Assembly (NCBI RefSeq): GCF_029522115.1
Contig: NZ_JAKWFK010000001.1
Span: 124,001 to 188,000 of the forward strand
Origin: Trinickia sp. Y13
GTDB lineage: Bacteria > Pseudomonadota > Gammaproteobacteria > Burkholderiales > Burkholderiaceae
DNA length: 64,000 nt
Reading direction: 5' to 3'
In this document: positions 8,039 to 15,474 of the stretch, piece by piece
Layout: each line of letters opens with the position of its first letter
How positions within the stretch are numbered: the first letter of the stretch is position 1
Position numbers and translations under genes: made by a program
Notes under the pieces: model-generated
The model's input: the letters and a program-made list of their open reading frames with translations, nothing else
Databases searched by the model: none
What the model was told of the DNA's origin: nothing

Positions 8039-9136
8039 CTACGGATCGAAGACGACATCATCGATTTCGATAGGAACGTTGGGGCGTTCTTCCAAATGTT
8101 CGATCTCGTCGACGATTCGATAGACGATGGCGACCGCGCGGTAGCAATCGGGCGGGATCGCCGCGTGCAGTTCGCCGTGCTGGAAAAGATGGCGCGCGAG
8201 TGGCCGGCATCGAAACACGGGTATGCGCTCGAGCAAAGCGCTATTCGTGAGGGAGAGGGCGCCATCGTCGGTCGTCTTGCCGATGACGATCGGCGCTTGC
8301 GACGCATCTGCCGCGTAGTCGAGCATGACCGCGATATGTTCGGGGTTGGTGACGAGCGCGCGTTTTCCGCCGCTAACGCGCGTTGATACGCCGGCGGCGG
8401 CCTCGTGGGACTGCGCTCGCTGATGGGATCGAATCAAGGGATTGCCGTTTGCATGCTGGAGCTCGTCTTTCAGTTCGCGATGGGACATGCGAAGCCCCCG
8501 GCGATGCTGCCGCTTCGCGACGATCGCGGCCAGCGCGGCTGGCACGAGCAAAGCGGCGAGGAGCATGCGAACGAAACCATGTAACAGCGTGATGCCTGCT
8601 TGCAGGTCGAATTGAAGCGCTTGCCAAGCGATCATCGAGTCGACGATCGGCAACTGCTCGCGCAGTTGCCAATAGGCGGCCGTGGCGAGCAGCCCCGCGC
8701 TCGCCAACGCAAGTCCGATGGAAACGAGGTTGTTTGCGCCGAAGAGCCCTTTCAAATGTTTCGCGGCATTGAGCCGCTTCAGCGAGGGACTCACCGCTTT
8801 CGGCGCGAGCGACAATCCGCCGATGAGCCAGGCGGCGGCGATCGAGCCGACGACAGCCGCCGCGACCACGGGCAGGATAGCGACCGCCACGAGGCGAATA
8901 GCCTGTCCGCACAAGCCGAGCCAAGCGTGCGTGCGATCCGGCGCTCCGAGCTGCGCGAATACTGCGTCTTGAAGACGAAGCCAGCGCGCCAGGTTCGCGT
9001 CGATCGAAACGAAAGCGACCTCGACCGTCAATACGGCTACGAAGAGTCCGGCGAGCACGTCGCTGCGCGCGGCGTTGCCATCTTTGCGTGCATCGCGCAG
9101 ACGCTTGTCGGTCGGAGGCAGCGATTTGTCGCTCAT
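8039..9136 (-). CDS. sctU: type III secretion autoprotease-like switch protein SctU (HrcU/FlhB family)
   Basis: 365 aa, normal length. The N-terminal start KSLPPTDKRLRDARKDGN is the usual cytoplasmic KxxxPTxKRLxxARxxG-type stretch. Four membrane helices follow up to about residue 208, then the MSHRELKDE linker and the cytoplasmic switch domain. The autocleavage site that is NPTH in most members is N264-P265-E266-H267 here. Asn and Pro, the residues known to drive the cleavage, are kept; the Thr is replaced by Glu. The protein sits under the SctRST pore and switches substrate class. It is last in the minus-strand sct operon, 52 bp after sctT. Confidence 0.94.
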   Translation of the reverse strand: MSDKSLPPTDKRLRDARKDGNAARSDVLAGLFVAVLTVEVAFVSIDANLARWLRLQDAVFAQLGAPDRTHAWLGLCGQAIRLVAVAILPVVAAAVVGSIAAAWLIGGLSLAPKAVSPSLKRLNAAKHLKGLFGANNLVSIGLALASAGLLATAAYWQLREQLPIVDSMIAWQALQFDLQAGITLLHGFVRMLLAALLVPAALAAIVAKRQHRRGLRMSHRELKDELQHANGNPLIRSHQRAQSHEAAAGVSTRVSGGKRALVTNPEHIAVMLDYAADASQAPIVIGKTTDDGALSLTNSALLERIPVFRCRPLARHLFQHGELHAAIPPDCYRAVAIVYRIVDEIEHLEERPNVPIEIDDVVFDP

Positions 9137-9188
9137 CGGTCGGCGAGATCCAAGCTTGTCCGAGCGCCGCTTGTCTGTCTAGCGCCCA

Positions 9189-9998
9189 TCATGGTTGGAC
9201 AGACATGCGATCCGGCGCCGCGTTGCGCATCCACTGTTGAACGTCGGAGAAATGTTCGGCGGCGGTATCTGCCGTTGCGTTCAAGAGGCCGGATATCGTC
9301 AATGCGATCAGGAGCAATAAGGACACGCTTTTGAACGACAGCGCAGCGACGTAAGCGGGAAATTTTGCGTTGACGCGAGACAAGAGCGCGAAGCTGGCTT
9401 CGACCGCGCCGAGCGCCAGCAAATAGGGCGCGGCGAGCGTGAGGGCGAATCGCATCGTCGACGCGAGAAGGTCGCACACCGATCCCCATGCTTGCGGACC
9501 GAGCGGCGGCAGCGGCGTTAGCGCCGGCCAAACGGCATAACTCGTCCAAACGATGTCGAGGAGGGCGGATAGGCCACCGGTATGGATCAGAAAGACGACG
9601 AGGGCCTGTTGCAGCATCGCGCCAAGCACGGAGGCGTCGATCGAGGCTGCTGGGTCGAGCGCCTGCGGATTGCCGCCACGCTGGTAGTCGAGATAGGTGC
9701 CGGCGGCCTCGATGGCCCAGAACGGCGCGGCGACGAGGCATGCGATCACGATCCCGAGCGCGGTCTCCTTGCCCGCGGTTGCGATCCAGTCGGCCGCGGA
9801 CATAGGCGCGCGAGCGAGCGCGGCCGCCACGCCGGGCGCAATCGGCCATGCAAGCGCGAGCGCAATCACGGCGCGTGCCGTGCCGCCTAGCGCATGTCCG
9901 GCGAAGACCGGCACGAGCGCGATCGCGGGCATCCAGCGCAGCGCGCATAAGGCCAGCGCGGCCACGAAGGGGAGAGCGGATTCGAGGGCGCCTATCAC
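9189..9998 (-). CDS. sctT: type III secretion inner-membrane protein SctT (HrcT/FliR family)
   Basis: 269 aa, the usual size. The hydrophobic profile with about seven helices, the stretch PFWAIEAAGTYLDYQRGG and the C-terminal NAKFPAYVAALSFKS-type segment are typical of SctT/FliR. It forms the export pore with SctR5 and SctS4. The start ATG at 9998 is 9 bp after the sctS stop. A longer frame on the same strand (9133-10011) is an Arg-rich shadow. Confidence 0.94.
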   Translation of the reverse strand: MIGALESALPFVAALALCALRWMPAIALVPVFAGHALGGTARAVIALALAWPIAPGVAAALARAPMSAADWIATAGKETALGIVIACLVAAPFWAIEAAGTYLDYQRGGNPQALDPAASIDASVLGAMLQQALVVFLIHTGGLSALLDIVWTSYAVWPALTPLPPLGPQAWGSVCDLLASTMRFALTLAAPYLLALGAVEASFALLSRVNAKFPAYVAALSFKSVSLLLLIALTISGLLNATADTAAEHFSDVQQWMRNAAPDRMSVQP

Positions 9999-10007
9999 GT
10001 CGAAACG

Positions 10008-10271
10008 TCAAGCGCGAGGGACGCTCGCCAGCTCGAACGCTCGCTCGACCATGCGAACGAGTTCCACGCCCGCACCGTGCCCGGTGATTGCGACTGCGAT
10101 ACCGACGACGACCAGTTTGATCGCGAACGGCAACGCTTGGTCCTGTATCTGAAATGCCGACAAGACGAGCGAAATGGCGATCCCAGCACAGGATGCGGCG
10201 AGCGCGAGCGCGACCGACACCTTGAATGCGAAGACCAGTGCGTGCTGCAACAAGGCGAGCGACTCTGGCAT
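10008..10271 (-). CDS. sctS: type III secretion inner-membrane protein SctS (HrcS/FliQ family)
   Basis: 87 aa with two membrane helices (about 14-37 and 50-68) separated by the conserved short loop with FQIQDQALPFAIKL, which is diagnostic for SctS/FliQ. It is one of the three subunits of the pore complex. It lies between sctR (4-bp gap) and sctT (9-bp gap) in the conserved R-S-T-U order. Confidence 0.95.
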   Translation of the reverse strand: MPESLALLQHALVFAFKVSVALALAASCAGIAISLVLSAFQIQDQALPFAIKLVVVGIAVAITGHGAGVELVRMVERAFELASVPRA

Positions 10272-10275
10272 GGCG

Positions 10276-10929
10276 TCATCCGTGATAGGAGAGGACGAGG
10301 GCGTGCAGGAGTTTTCCCCATCCGTCGGCCAGCACGAACAACAACAGCTTGATCGGCAAGGCGACGATCATGGGCGGCACCATTTGCATGCCCATGGCGA
10401 GCAGCACATTCGACACGAGAATGTCGACGGCGATGAAGGGGATGAACAAGAGCAGGCCGATTTCGAATGCTGCCTGCAGTTCCGAGACGACGAACGCGGG
10501 CACGGCGATGCTCCAATCGTCGGTGCGTGCCGACGCGCGTGCGTCATCGGGCCAACTTTTTTGCGCCAGTTCGAGAAAGCGTTCGCGCTCGCGTTTGCTG
10601 CCGTTGCGCAGCACGAATTGCTTGAGCGGTTCGACAACGGCGAGCGCCGCTTCGATTTGCAATGCGCCCGATCCCGGCGCGACGGGGATCGTCTTTGCGT
10701 TCGTCATGCATGCCGACAGCGTCGGCGACATGACGAACAAGGTGGCGACGAGCGCGATCGCATTGAGCGCCAGCGTCGTGGGCGCTTGTTGGACGCCGAG
10801 CGCGTTGCGCACCAATACAAGGACGACCGACATTTTAAGATAGGAGGTGGTGGCGATGGCGACGAGCGGCAATAAGGAAACGAGGCCGAGCAGTGCGATC
10901 AGGGCGAGCGGGTGCTGATCGAGCATCAT
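10276..10929 (-). CDS. sctR: type III secretion inner-membrane protein SctR (HrcR/FliP family)
   Basis: 217 aa, exactly the common family length. FliP/SctR hallmarks are visible: TSYLKMSVVLVLVRNALG near residue 28, APTTLALNAIAL after it, and the C-terminal PFIAVDILVSNVLLAMGMQMVPP. It pentamerises to form the pore. The start overlaps the stop of the upstream ORF as ATGA on the minus strand (ATG 10929), or the second Met may be used. Confidence 0.95.
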   Translation of the reverse strand: MMLDQHPLALIALLGLVSLLPLVAIATTSYLKMSVVLVLVRNALGVQQAPTTLALNAIALVATLFVMSPTLSACMTNAKTIPVAPGSGALQIEAALAVVEPLKQFVLRNGSKRERERFLELAQKSWPDDARASARTDDWSIAVPAFVVSELQAAFEIGLLLFIPFIAVDILVSNVLLAMGMQMVPPMIVALPIKLLLFVLADGWGKLLHALVLSYHG

Positions 10930-11378
10930 GGCTTGGGCGAACCGCTTTCATCGGGGCGATGGAGCCATTGCGCTTCGCCGCCGTGTGCACCGCAGCACGG
11001 CGTGCCATGGGCGGGTGCAAGCCGCTGTCTGGCGATCGCCATCGGCTTGATGCGTCGCTGCCGGGGCGGAGCGAGACCGGATGCCGACGGCCGACTCAAA
11101 GCGCACCCGCGAGCGCAAGGCCAATCCGGACCGGACGGTCGAACGCGCACACCAAGCGAGCTCGGAGCGCATCGCGTTGGGACGGGAGCGAGCGTGCGCG
11201 CCGTGCGCTTCTGATGCGCCTCCGAGCATCGGGCCAACATTTGCAAGAGGCGCGGCGTATCGGGAGGCGGCGCTTCTTCCGCGGGCATGCGGTGATGGAC
11301 GATTTCGTTACGTAGCATCGAGACGTTCAATCGAGTCCTCCGAGGGCGTAGGGGGTGAGGGATGTCTTGCCGTACCAA
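10926..11378 (-). pseudogene. unclear ORF in the sctQ position, possibly a degenerate sctQ
   Basis: 150 aa, ending in an ATGA overlap with sctR. In Hrp and Ysc clusters the C-ring gene sctQ precedes sctR, but no SpoA (SctQ/FliN) domain is recognisable here. The predicted protein is rich in Arg, Pro, Ser and Cys, unlike its neighbours. The alternative frame around 11090-11220 has short SctQ-like patches (LVCAFDRPVRIGLALAG, then VSLRPGSD) interrupted by a stop. A 31-codon frame starting in overlap with the sctD stop (about 11402) also looks orderly and stops at about 11308. A frameshifted sctQ remnant fits all of this, but I cannot show homology. It could equally be non-coding spacer. Confidence 0.3.
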
Positions 11379-11396
11379 CTTCGTCCCTATCCGGTA

Positions 11397-12176
11397 TCAC
11401 CATGTCAGCTCCGCCCCATGAGGACCTGTGAAAACCGCGCGTCCCGGCTCGATGCGCACGAGCGTGAACGCGCGCCATCGGCTGCCAGGCATCAAGACCT
11501 GGCCGTCGTCTGTCACGATGAATCCATACGGGCCGCCGCTTGCGCTGCGGATCGAGAAAGGCGGGCGTTCCCTCGTATCGTCGGGGTAAACGGTTGCTGT
11601 CAGCACGCGAACGTCGGAGGCCTGCGCCGAGGCGGGCGTTGTCCCTTGCGTGAGGCGGACCGCATCGCCCGCGGGCGTGCCGGCGGCCGTGCCCGACGCG
11701 CGAACCGCGGGTTTGCGCATGCCGAGACGAGAAGGAGCTTGCCCATCGAGACTTGCCGCAACCGCGGCGATTAAGCCCGCGGCGACGACCGCCATCGCGA
11801 GCTTCGCTTTCATCGGAAAGCGCGGTTTATCCGGCGGCGCACGGCTCGGTTCTGCGACGGCGTCGCACCATGGCGCGCTTTCCTCCTCGCAGCCCATGAG
11901 CACCGGACCGGCGAACCAGCGCGCACCGGCGACCACTTCGAAGTGGTTCTTCGCTGGAACGCCGGGAGGCAGTTCGCCCCATTGTTGCGCAGAACCCTGC
12001 ACGCGACAGGACCACGACGAGGCCGCAGATCGTTCGATGGTGGCCGCATGCACGGGCATACCGGGGTCGAGCAAAACGATGTCGTTTTCGTCGCCGCTTC
12101 CGATGCGAATCTGGTCGCCTTCGAGCGCAAGCGCGGCGCCGCGATGCAAGCCCGTGAAGATACGCAGTTCAAGCAT
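11397..12176 (-). CDS. sctD: type III secretion inner ring protein SctD (HrpW/HrpD5-like, short)
   Basis: 259 aa. The N-terminal cytoplasmic part (about 1-105) reads as an FHA-like domain (RIFTGLHRGAALALEGDQIRIGSG, in two parts, then DIVLLDPGMP). One membrane helix (about 124-145, KLAMAVVAAGLIAAVAASL) and a periplasmic part of only about 115 residues follow. SctD proteins usually carry three periplasmic ring-building modules, so this one is short, as in some Hrp systems. With SctJ it would form the inner-membrane ring. It starts 21 bp after the sctC stop. Confidence 0.75.
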   Translation of the reverse strand: MLELRIFTGLHRGAALALEGDQIRIGSGDENDIVLLDPGMPVHAATIERSAASSWSCRVQGSAQQWGELPPGVPAKNHFEVVAGARWFAGPVLMGCEEESAPWCDAVAEPSRAPPDKPRFPMKAKLAMAVVAAGLIAAVAASLDGQAPSRLGMRKPAVRASGTAAGTPAGDAVRLTQGTTPASAQASDVRVLTATVYPDDTRERPPFSIRSASGGPYGFIVTDDGQVLMPGSRWRAFTLVRIEPGRAVFTGPHGAELTW

Positions 12177-12197
12177 GGCCGATTGCGCTTACCTGTT

Positions 12198-13724
12198 TCA
12201 AAGCGCTTTGGCGCTGATGAAGATGGCGCGCTGCTCGGCACGTGCCGTTGCAACGGGGTAACGGGCGATCAGGCGCGGCGGTGCGCCGCTTTCTAGGGTG
12301 ACGGCGGTGTCGAATTTGACGCTGCTCGTATTGGCCCAGGTTTGGCCCGGCAGGCCAGTGGGCTGGGCCATCAGCAAGTCCACGTCGATGCCGATCGCAG
12401 TTGTGCCGGCTGCCGCCGCAGGGACGATGCGGGCGGCGAGATCGAGGCGATCGCCCTGACTGCCGCCGCGGCCGTTGGCGGGTAGCGCTTCGGCCTTATC
12501 GCCCACGGCGCCGCGGTGGGACGACTCGGCGCCGATCGCGAGCGTGGCATGGGCATTCATCCGGCCAACGACAGTTTGATGGTTGAGCAGGCGCACGCGC
12601 TGATCGGCGACCGCTTGCGCGAGCTGCATCTCGAACGAGGCAGGATTCGAGGGCTGGGTCGCCGCCAGGCCCATATCGCCGCGTTCGCCGGCCGCCTTGA
12701 GCGCGAGCAGCGTCGCGGCGTCCGCTTCGATCACGAGCACATCCATCGAGACGAGCGCCGAGGGTCGGTCGAGCGCATCGACGAGCCGTTGAATATCGGC
12801 GCGCAAGCTGCGGTCGCCCCATACCAGCACGGCGTTCGTGCCTTCGTCGGCGACGATGCTCACGAGCGCGGGTGCGGACGCAGGCGGGGCGATCGCGCCA
12901 CGGGCGCGCGGCGTTCCAAGCAAGGGAGCGGCCCCCACGGGCAGTCCGATCCATTGCGCGAGCGATGGGGCTGCGCCTGGCAACGGCGGAGGCATGTCCG
13001 GCTGGGCTGGCAACGAGAAAACCGGCTGTGCGGGCGCCGAGCTCGGGGCGAGCAATTCCCGCAGCAGCGTTGCGACGCCGGGACGAAGCGCAAGCGAGGA
13101 GGACGACAGCGGTTTATCGGCGGCTTGCGCGTAACGCAACGGAAAAATCATCGCTTCCGGCGCGGTTCCGTCGCTTTGAGGATGAGCGTGGCCCGCCACG
13201 AAGCGCCGCACGAGCGCCCGGTACGCGCGCGGGCCGCCCACTAGCACGGCATCTTGACCATCCAACTCGCCCCATCCGAAGCGCGCATCGTAAATTCCGA
13301 CCGCTTCGAGCGCGCCGCGCGCGCTGTCGGCGCGCATGCCCGCCAACGCGATGCGCTCCACCGTGGAATCGTGCGCCGAGCTGACATGCAATGTGCGATT
13401 CGCAACGAACCATGAGAAGCGGTGCGCATGGGCGAGATGTTCGAGAAAGGCCCGGCCTGTATCGGCCCGCACCCAGCCGTCGAGCTTGCCCGACTGCCAA
13501 TCCGGCTGCTTGCTCGGATCGATGCGCAGCGTCAGGCCGTGATCGGCCGCGAATCGACGCAGCACGTCGTGCACGGTGAGATCGGCGGCGTCGAGCGCGT
13601 AGGGCGCGGCCAACGTGGCGCTGCCGGCGGCGCCGGCAGACGGGCTTGCGCTCGCGCCGGCGCCGAGCGTGAGTGCGCAAAGGCCTGCCAGCACGAGGCG
13701 ATACAAATGGATGCGAAACGACAT
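12198..13724 (-). CDS. sctC: type III secretion secretin SctC (HrcC), short C-domain
   Basis: 508 aa from ATG 13724, five bases after the stop of the preceding small gene; the frame is open to 13766. Signal peptide about 1-26 (LYRLVLAGLCALTLGAGASA). N-terminal secretin domains: N0 (about 40-115, ALDAADLTVHDVLRRFAADH), then N1/N3-like modules. The middle contains the secretin-type ALVSIVADEGTNAVLVWGDR and ALVSMDVLVIEADAATLLAL. The C-domain is abbreviated: after VRLLNHQTVVGRMNAHATL it ends without the familiar VPxLGDIPxLGxLF gate segment. It would form the outer-membrane ring. No lipoprotein pilotin gene was seen nearby. Confidence 0.85.
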   Translation of the reverse strand: MSFRIHLYRLVLAGLCALTLGAGASASPSAGAAGSATLAAPYALDAADLTVHDVLRRFAADHGLTLRIDPSKQPDWQSGKLDGWVRADTGRAFLEHLAHAHRFSWFVANRTLHVSSAHDSTVERIALAGMRADSARGALEAVGIYDARFGWGELDGQDAVLVGGPRAYRALVRRFVAGHAHPQSDGTAPEAMIFPLRYAQAADKPLSSSSLALRPGVATLLRELLAPSSAPAQPVFSLPAQPDMPPPLPGAAPSLAQWIGLPVGAAPLLGTPRARGAIAPPASAPALVSIVADEGTNAVLVWGDRSLRADIQRLVDALDRPSALVSMDVLVIEADAATLLALKAAGERGDMGLAATQPSNPASFEMQLAQAVADQRVRLLNHQTVVGRMNAHATLAIGAESSHRGAVGDKAEALPANGRGGSQGDRLDLAARIVPAAAAGTTAIGIDVDLLMAQPTGLPGQTWANTSSVKFDTAVTLESGAPPRLIARYPVATARAEQRAIFISAKAL

Positions 13725-13728
13725 GCTG

Positions 13729-13935
13729 CTATCGAATCTCATTGATGACCGTGCGTAGCAGGGCAAACCTCATTTGAAGGTCTGTCGTTGCGCTCCAGTT
13801 CGCGAGCGAGACGCCGCGCAACGATTCGACATAGTCCTGCCACCGCTCCGGCGCGGCGGGCGAGAGCGAGCGGCGCAGATGTTCGGTATGGCGCAGTGCG
13901 TTGAACAGGTGGGTTTCGGCGAGAGGAGCGGTCAT
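13729..13935 (-). CDS. small helical protein upstream of sctC
   Basis: 68 aa, predicted all-helical and charged (HLFNALRHTEHLRRSLSPAA, then LRGVSLANW, ending MRFALLRTVINEIR). No family was recognised with confidence. In Hrp group I operons, small proteins such as HrpF and HrpG, and in Ysc systems YscE-like pilin chaperones, occupy comparable places. A chaperone or needle-assembly role is therefore plausible but inferred from position only. The stop is five bases before the chosen sctC start, which implies coupled translation. Confidence 0.65.
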   Translation of the reverse strand: MTAPLAETHLFNALRHTEHLRRSLSPAAPERWQDYVESLRGVSLANWSATTDLQMRFALLRTVINEIR

Positions 13936-14091
13936 GTGTCGAGAATGCGGATTGGAGTCATCCCGTTGCGGACGAGCACGGGCGAATGCGCGAGGCGCCG
14001 CGCGATATTCGAACCGGACGGGCGCAAGCGGCGAGACGCCTGGTATTTCCGGCGAACGGCGACGGTTTTGCGCCAGGACGAGCGGCGCATG

Positions 14092-14646
14092 TCAGGGCCC
14101 TCCGGTTTGTTCGAAGTGCCGGTCCAACTTCACGCGCAGGCGCGACAACCGCGAGCGGACCGTCCCGACCGGGATGCCGAGGATGGCGGCGACGTCGACA
14201 TAGCTGACGTTATCGATGAACAGCAATTCGAGCATGTGCTGTTGTTCGGGAGACAGCGATTGCGCGAAGTCGAGGAACCGCAGGAACGTTTGCTTGACGG
14301 ACACGCAACGTTCGGGTGCGCGCGTATCGACGAGCGCGTGCTCATGATCGTCGATGCGTTCGGTCACGAACCGGTAGTCCGACGTGCGATTGACGTGATT
14401 GCGCACGACGTTGAGCGCGATCGCGGTCAGCCACGTTTTCGGCTGCGCCGTGCCGCGATAAGACATGCGGTTTTCCCAAGCCCCCAAATAGGTGGACTGC
14501 AGAATGTCTTCGGCGTCTTCCGCGCTGCGCACCCGGCGCGCGATGAAGCGATATATGGAACGGCCGTGAGCGCGGTACCAGTCGTCGAATTCGGTGGTCC
14601 GATCCGCATCGGCCGATCGGACCGCATGCGAGCGTGTCGAAATCAT
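14092..14646 (-). CDS. ECF-type RNA polymerase sigma factor (HrpL-like role proposed)
   Basis: 184 aa. Region 2 (about 20-90: DWYRAHGRSIYRFIARRV, then DAEDILQSTYLGAWEN) and region 4 (about 125-180: LSPEQQHMLELLFIDNVSYV, then GIPVGTVRSRLSRLR) are intact, as in group IV sigma factors. No anti-sigma gene follows. In Hrp group I secretion systems the ECF factor HrpL reads GGAACC-N15/16-CCACNNA promoters. Two close matches to that pattern stand before the pilin-like gene and sctV of this same island, so this gene is the likely reader. It begins the minus-strand run that leads to sctC-D-R-S-T-U, with a 156-bp gap after it. Confidence 0.9.
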   Translation of the reverse strand: MISTRSHAVRSADADRTTEFDDWYRAHGRSIYRFIARRVRSAEDAEDILQSTYLGAWENRMSYRGTAQPKTWLTAIALNVVRNHVNRTSDYRFVTERIDDHEHALVDTRAPERCVSVKQTFLRFLDFAQSLSPEQQHMLELLFIDNVSYVDVAAILGIPVGTVRSRLSRLRVKLDRHFEQTGGP

Positions 14647-14735
14647 AGGCGGGTCGAGACTCGTGACATGGCGATCCGCGCATGATCTCGGATTTGACTC
14701 GCGCTTGGACTCGATCGACTAAAAAACCGGACGAT

Positions 14736-14758
14736 GTAACGCATCGGCGATGCGGTTC
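14736..14758 (-). promoter_or_regulatory. weak hrp-box-like site upstream of the sigma factor gene
   Basis: On the minus strand: GAACC, 14 bp, then TTAC. This is one or two bases shorter than the two better sites and lacks the first G and the TRA tail. It lies 90-112 bp ahead of the sigma gene start. It could allow self-activation, but it is a partial match only. Confidence 0.2.
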
Positions 14759-14780
14759 GAATCGCTTTTCGCGGCGCAAT

Positions 14781-14808
14781 GGAACCACGGCGAGCAGGCT
14801 GTTACTAA
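14781..14808 (+). promoter_or_regulatory. hrp-box-like promoter of the pilin-sctI-sctJ operon
   Basis: GGAACC at 14781-14786, 15 bp, then TTACTAA at 14802-14808, placed 79 bp before the start codon at 14888. Same layout as the site before sctV (GGAACC-N16-TTACTGA). The -35 half is identical to the HrpL consensus, and the -10 half keeps its AC and final A. Confidence 0.55.
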
Positions 14809-14887
14809 GCCCGCAATTCCGGCATGCGATCGTTCGATCAGCGGAAGAGCGCCAGTTCCATTCTCGGTAAATAGGGGGAGTCCAATC

Positions 14888-15214
14888 ATGACCATTGCAG
14901 CCATAGTTCCCGCCCTTCAGGCGGTTGGTTCGCTCGCAACGCTTGCTTCGTCGGTCGTGTCGGCGCTGTCTGGCACGTCGGACGCGGTGTCGCCGGGTGC
15001 AGCGGGCGCGACGAACGGCATGGCCGTCAATCAGATGGAGCGCATCCTGCAACGGCAGGAAGCGATGCAGTTGAAGGCGATGGAGATGCAGACAGAGGCC
15101 AGCATCCAAAAGATGATGACCGATACGGTCAACAGCATCGCAAGCGGCCATCTCGATTCCGGAGCGAAAGCGCAGAACGCCAGTATCAAAGCGGCTCAAG
15201 GCATTCATTTTTAA
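14888..15214 (+). CDS. HrpA-like type III secretion pilin candidate
   Basis: 108 aa from ATG 14888, which follows a strong Shine-Dalgarno (GGGGGAG at about 14872-14877). The N-terminal part is Ala/Ser/Val-rich (AIVPALQAVGSLATLASSVV). The C-terminal half is a long helix, EMQTEASIQKMMTDTVNSIA, and the chain ends AAQGIHF. Recalled HrpA pilins of Pseudomonas syringae have the same length (108-113 aa), a matching helix with MQAQ...K...D.LNAIQAG, and an end of AKGISY. Position agrees: first gene after an hrp-box-like site and upstream of sctI and sctJ, as in hrpA-hrpZ-hrpB-hrcJ. It would polymerise into the extracellular Hrp pilus. Homology needs a profile search; another secreted helical protein is the alternative. 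Confidence 0.6.
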   Translation: MTIAAIVPALQAVGSLATLASSVVSALSGTSDAVSPGAAGATNGMAVNQMERILQRQEAMQLKAMEMQTEASIQKMMTDTVNSIASGHLDSGAKAQNASIKAAQGIHF

Positions 15215-15273
15215 ACATGTGTGAAGCAGGCGGGCGCGCGCGATCGCGCCCGCCGTCCAACGGATGGAAGAAT

Positions 15274-15474
15274 ATGATCGAGGCAGTGGAAAGCTTCGCC
15301 GCGCGCGCGGCGGATCAACGGCATGCAGCGCGGTGGGCGGCGCAAGCCGGCATCGTGTTCGCGCATGAAAAGCGCCGTGTCGACGCCGAATACGCGCTCG
15401 CATCCGTTCAGGGGCATGCGAAAACGGAACTCATCAATGCCCTGCGCAACCTCGCCCAGCAGTTGCGGCCATGA
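15274..15474 (+). CDS. small helical protein between the pilin candidate and sctI
   Basis: 66 aa from ATG 15274, preceded by GGAAG; the frame is open further up, but those residues are low-complexity Arg/Gly. Predicted helical throughout (IEAVESFAARAADQRHAARW, then VDAEYALASVQGHAKTELIN, then ALRNLAQQLRP). No family was recognised. Its stop overlaps the start of sctI (ATGA at 15471), so it belongs to the operon. Chaperone or minor needle component is the positional guess. Confidence 0.65.
   Translation: MIEAVESFAARAADQRHAARWAAQAGIVFAHEKRRVDAEYALASVQGHAKTELINALRNLAQQLRP

Noticed and set aside
7781-8386. Open frames across the microsatellite giving VDVDVD/AEAEAE or MSMSMS/RRRRRR tracts
   Set aside because: They are products of the hexamer array without flanking protein-like sequence; they overlap sctV and sctU ends.
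9133-10011. A 292-codon minus-strand frame over sctT
   Set aside because: Arg-rich shadow; the overlapping SctT frame has the family motifs.
15211-15417. Minus-strand frame over the 66-aa gene
   Set aside because: No start signal or family; the plus-strand gene has a Shine-Dalgarno and an ATGA overlap with sctI.
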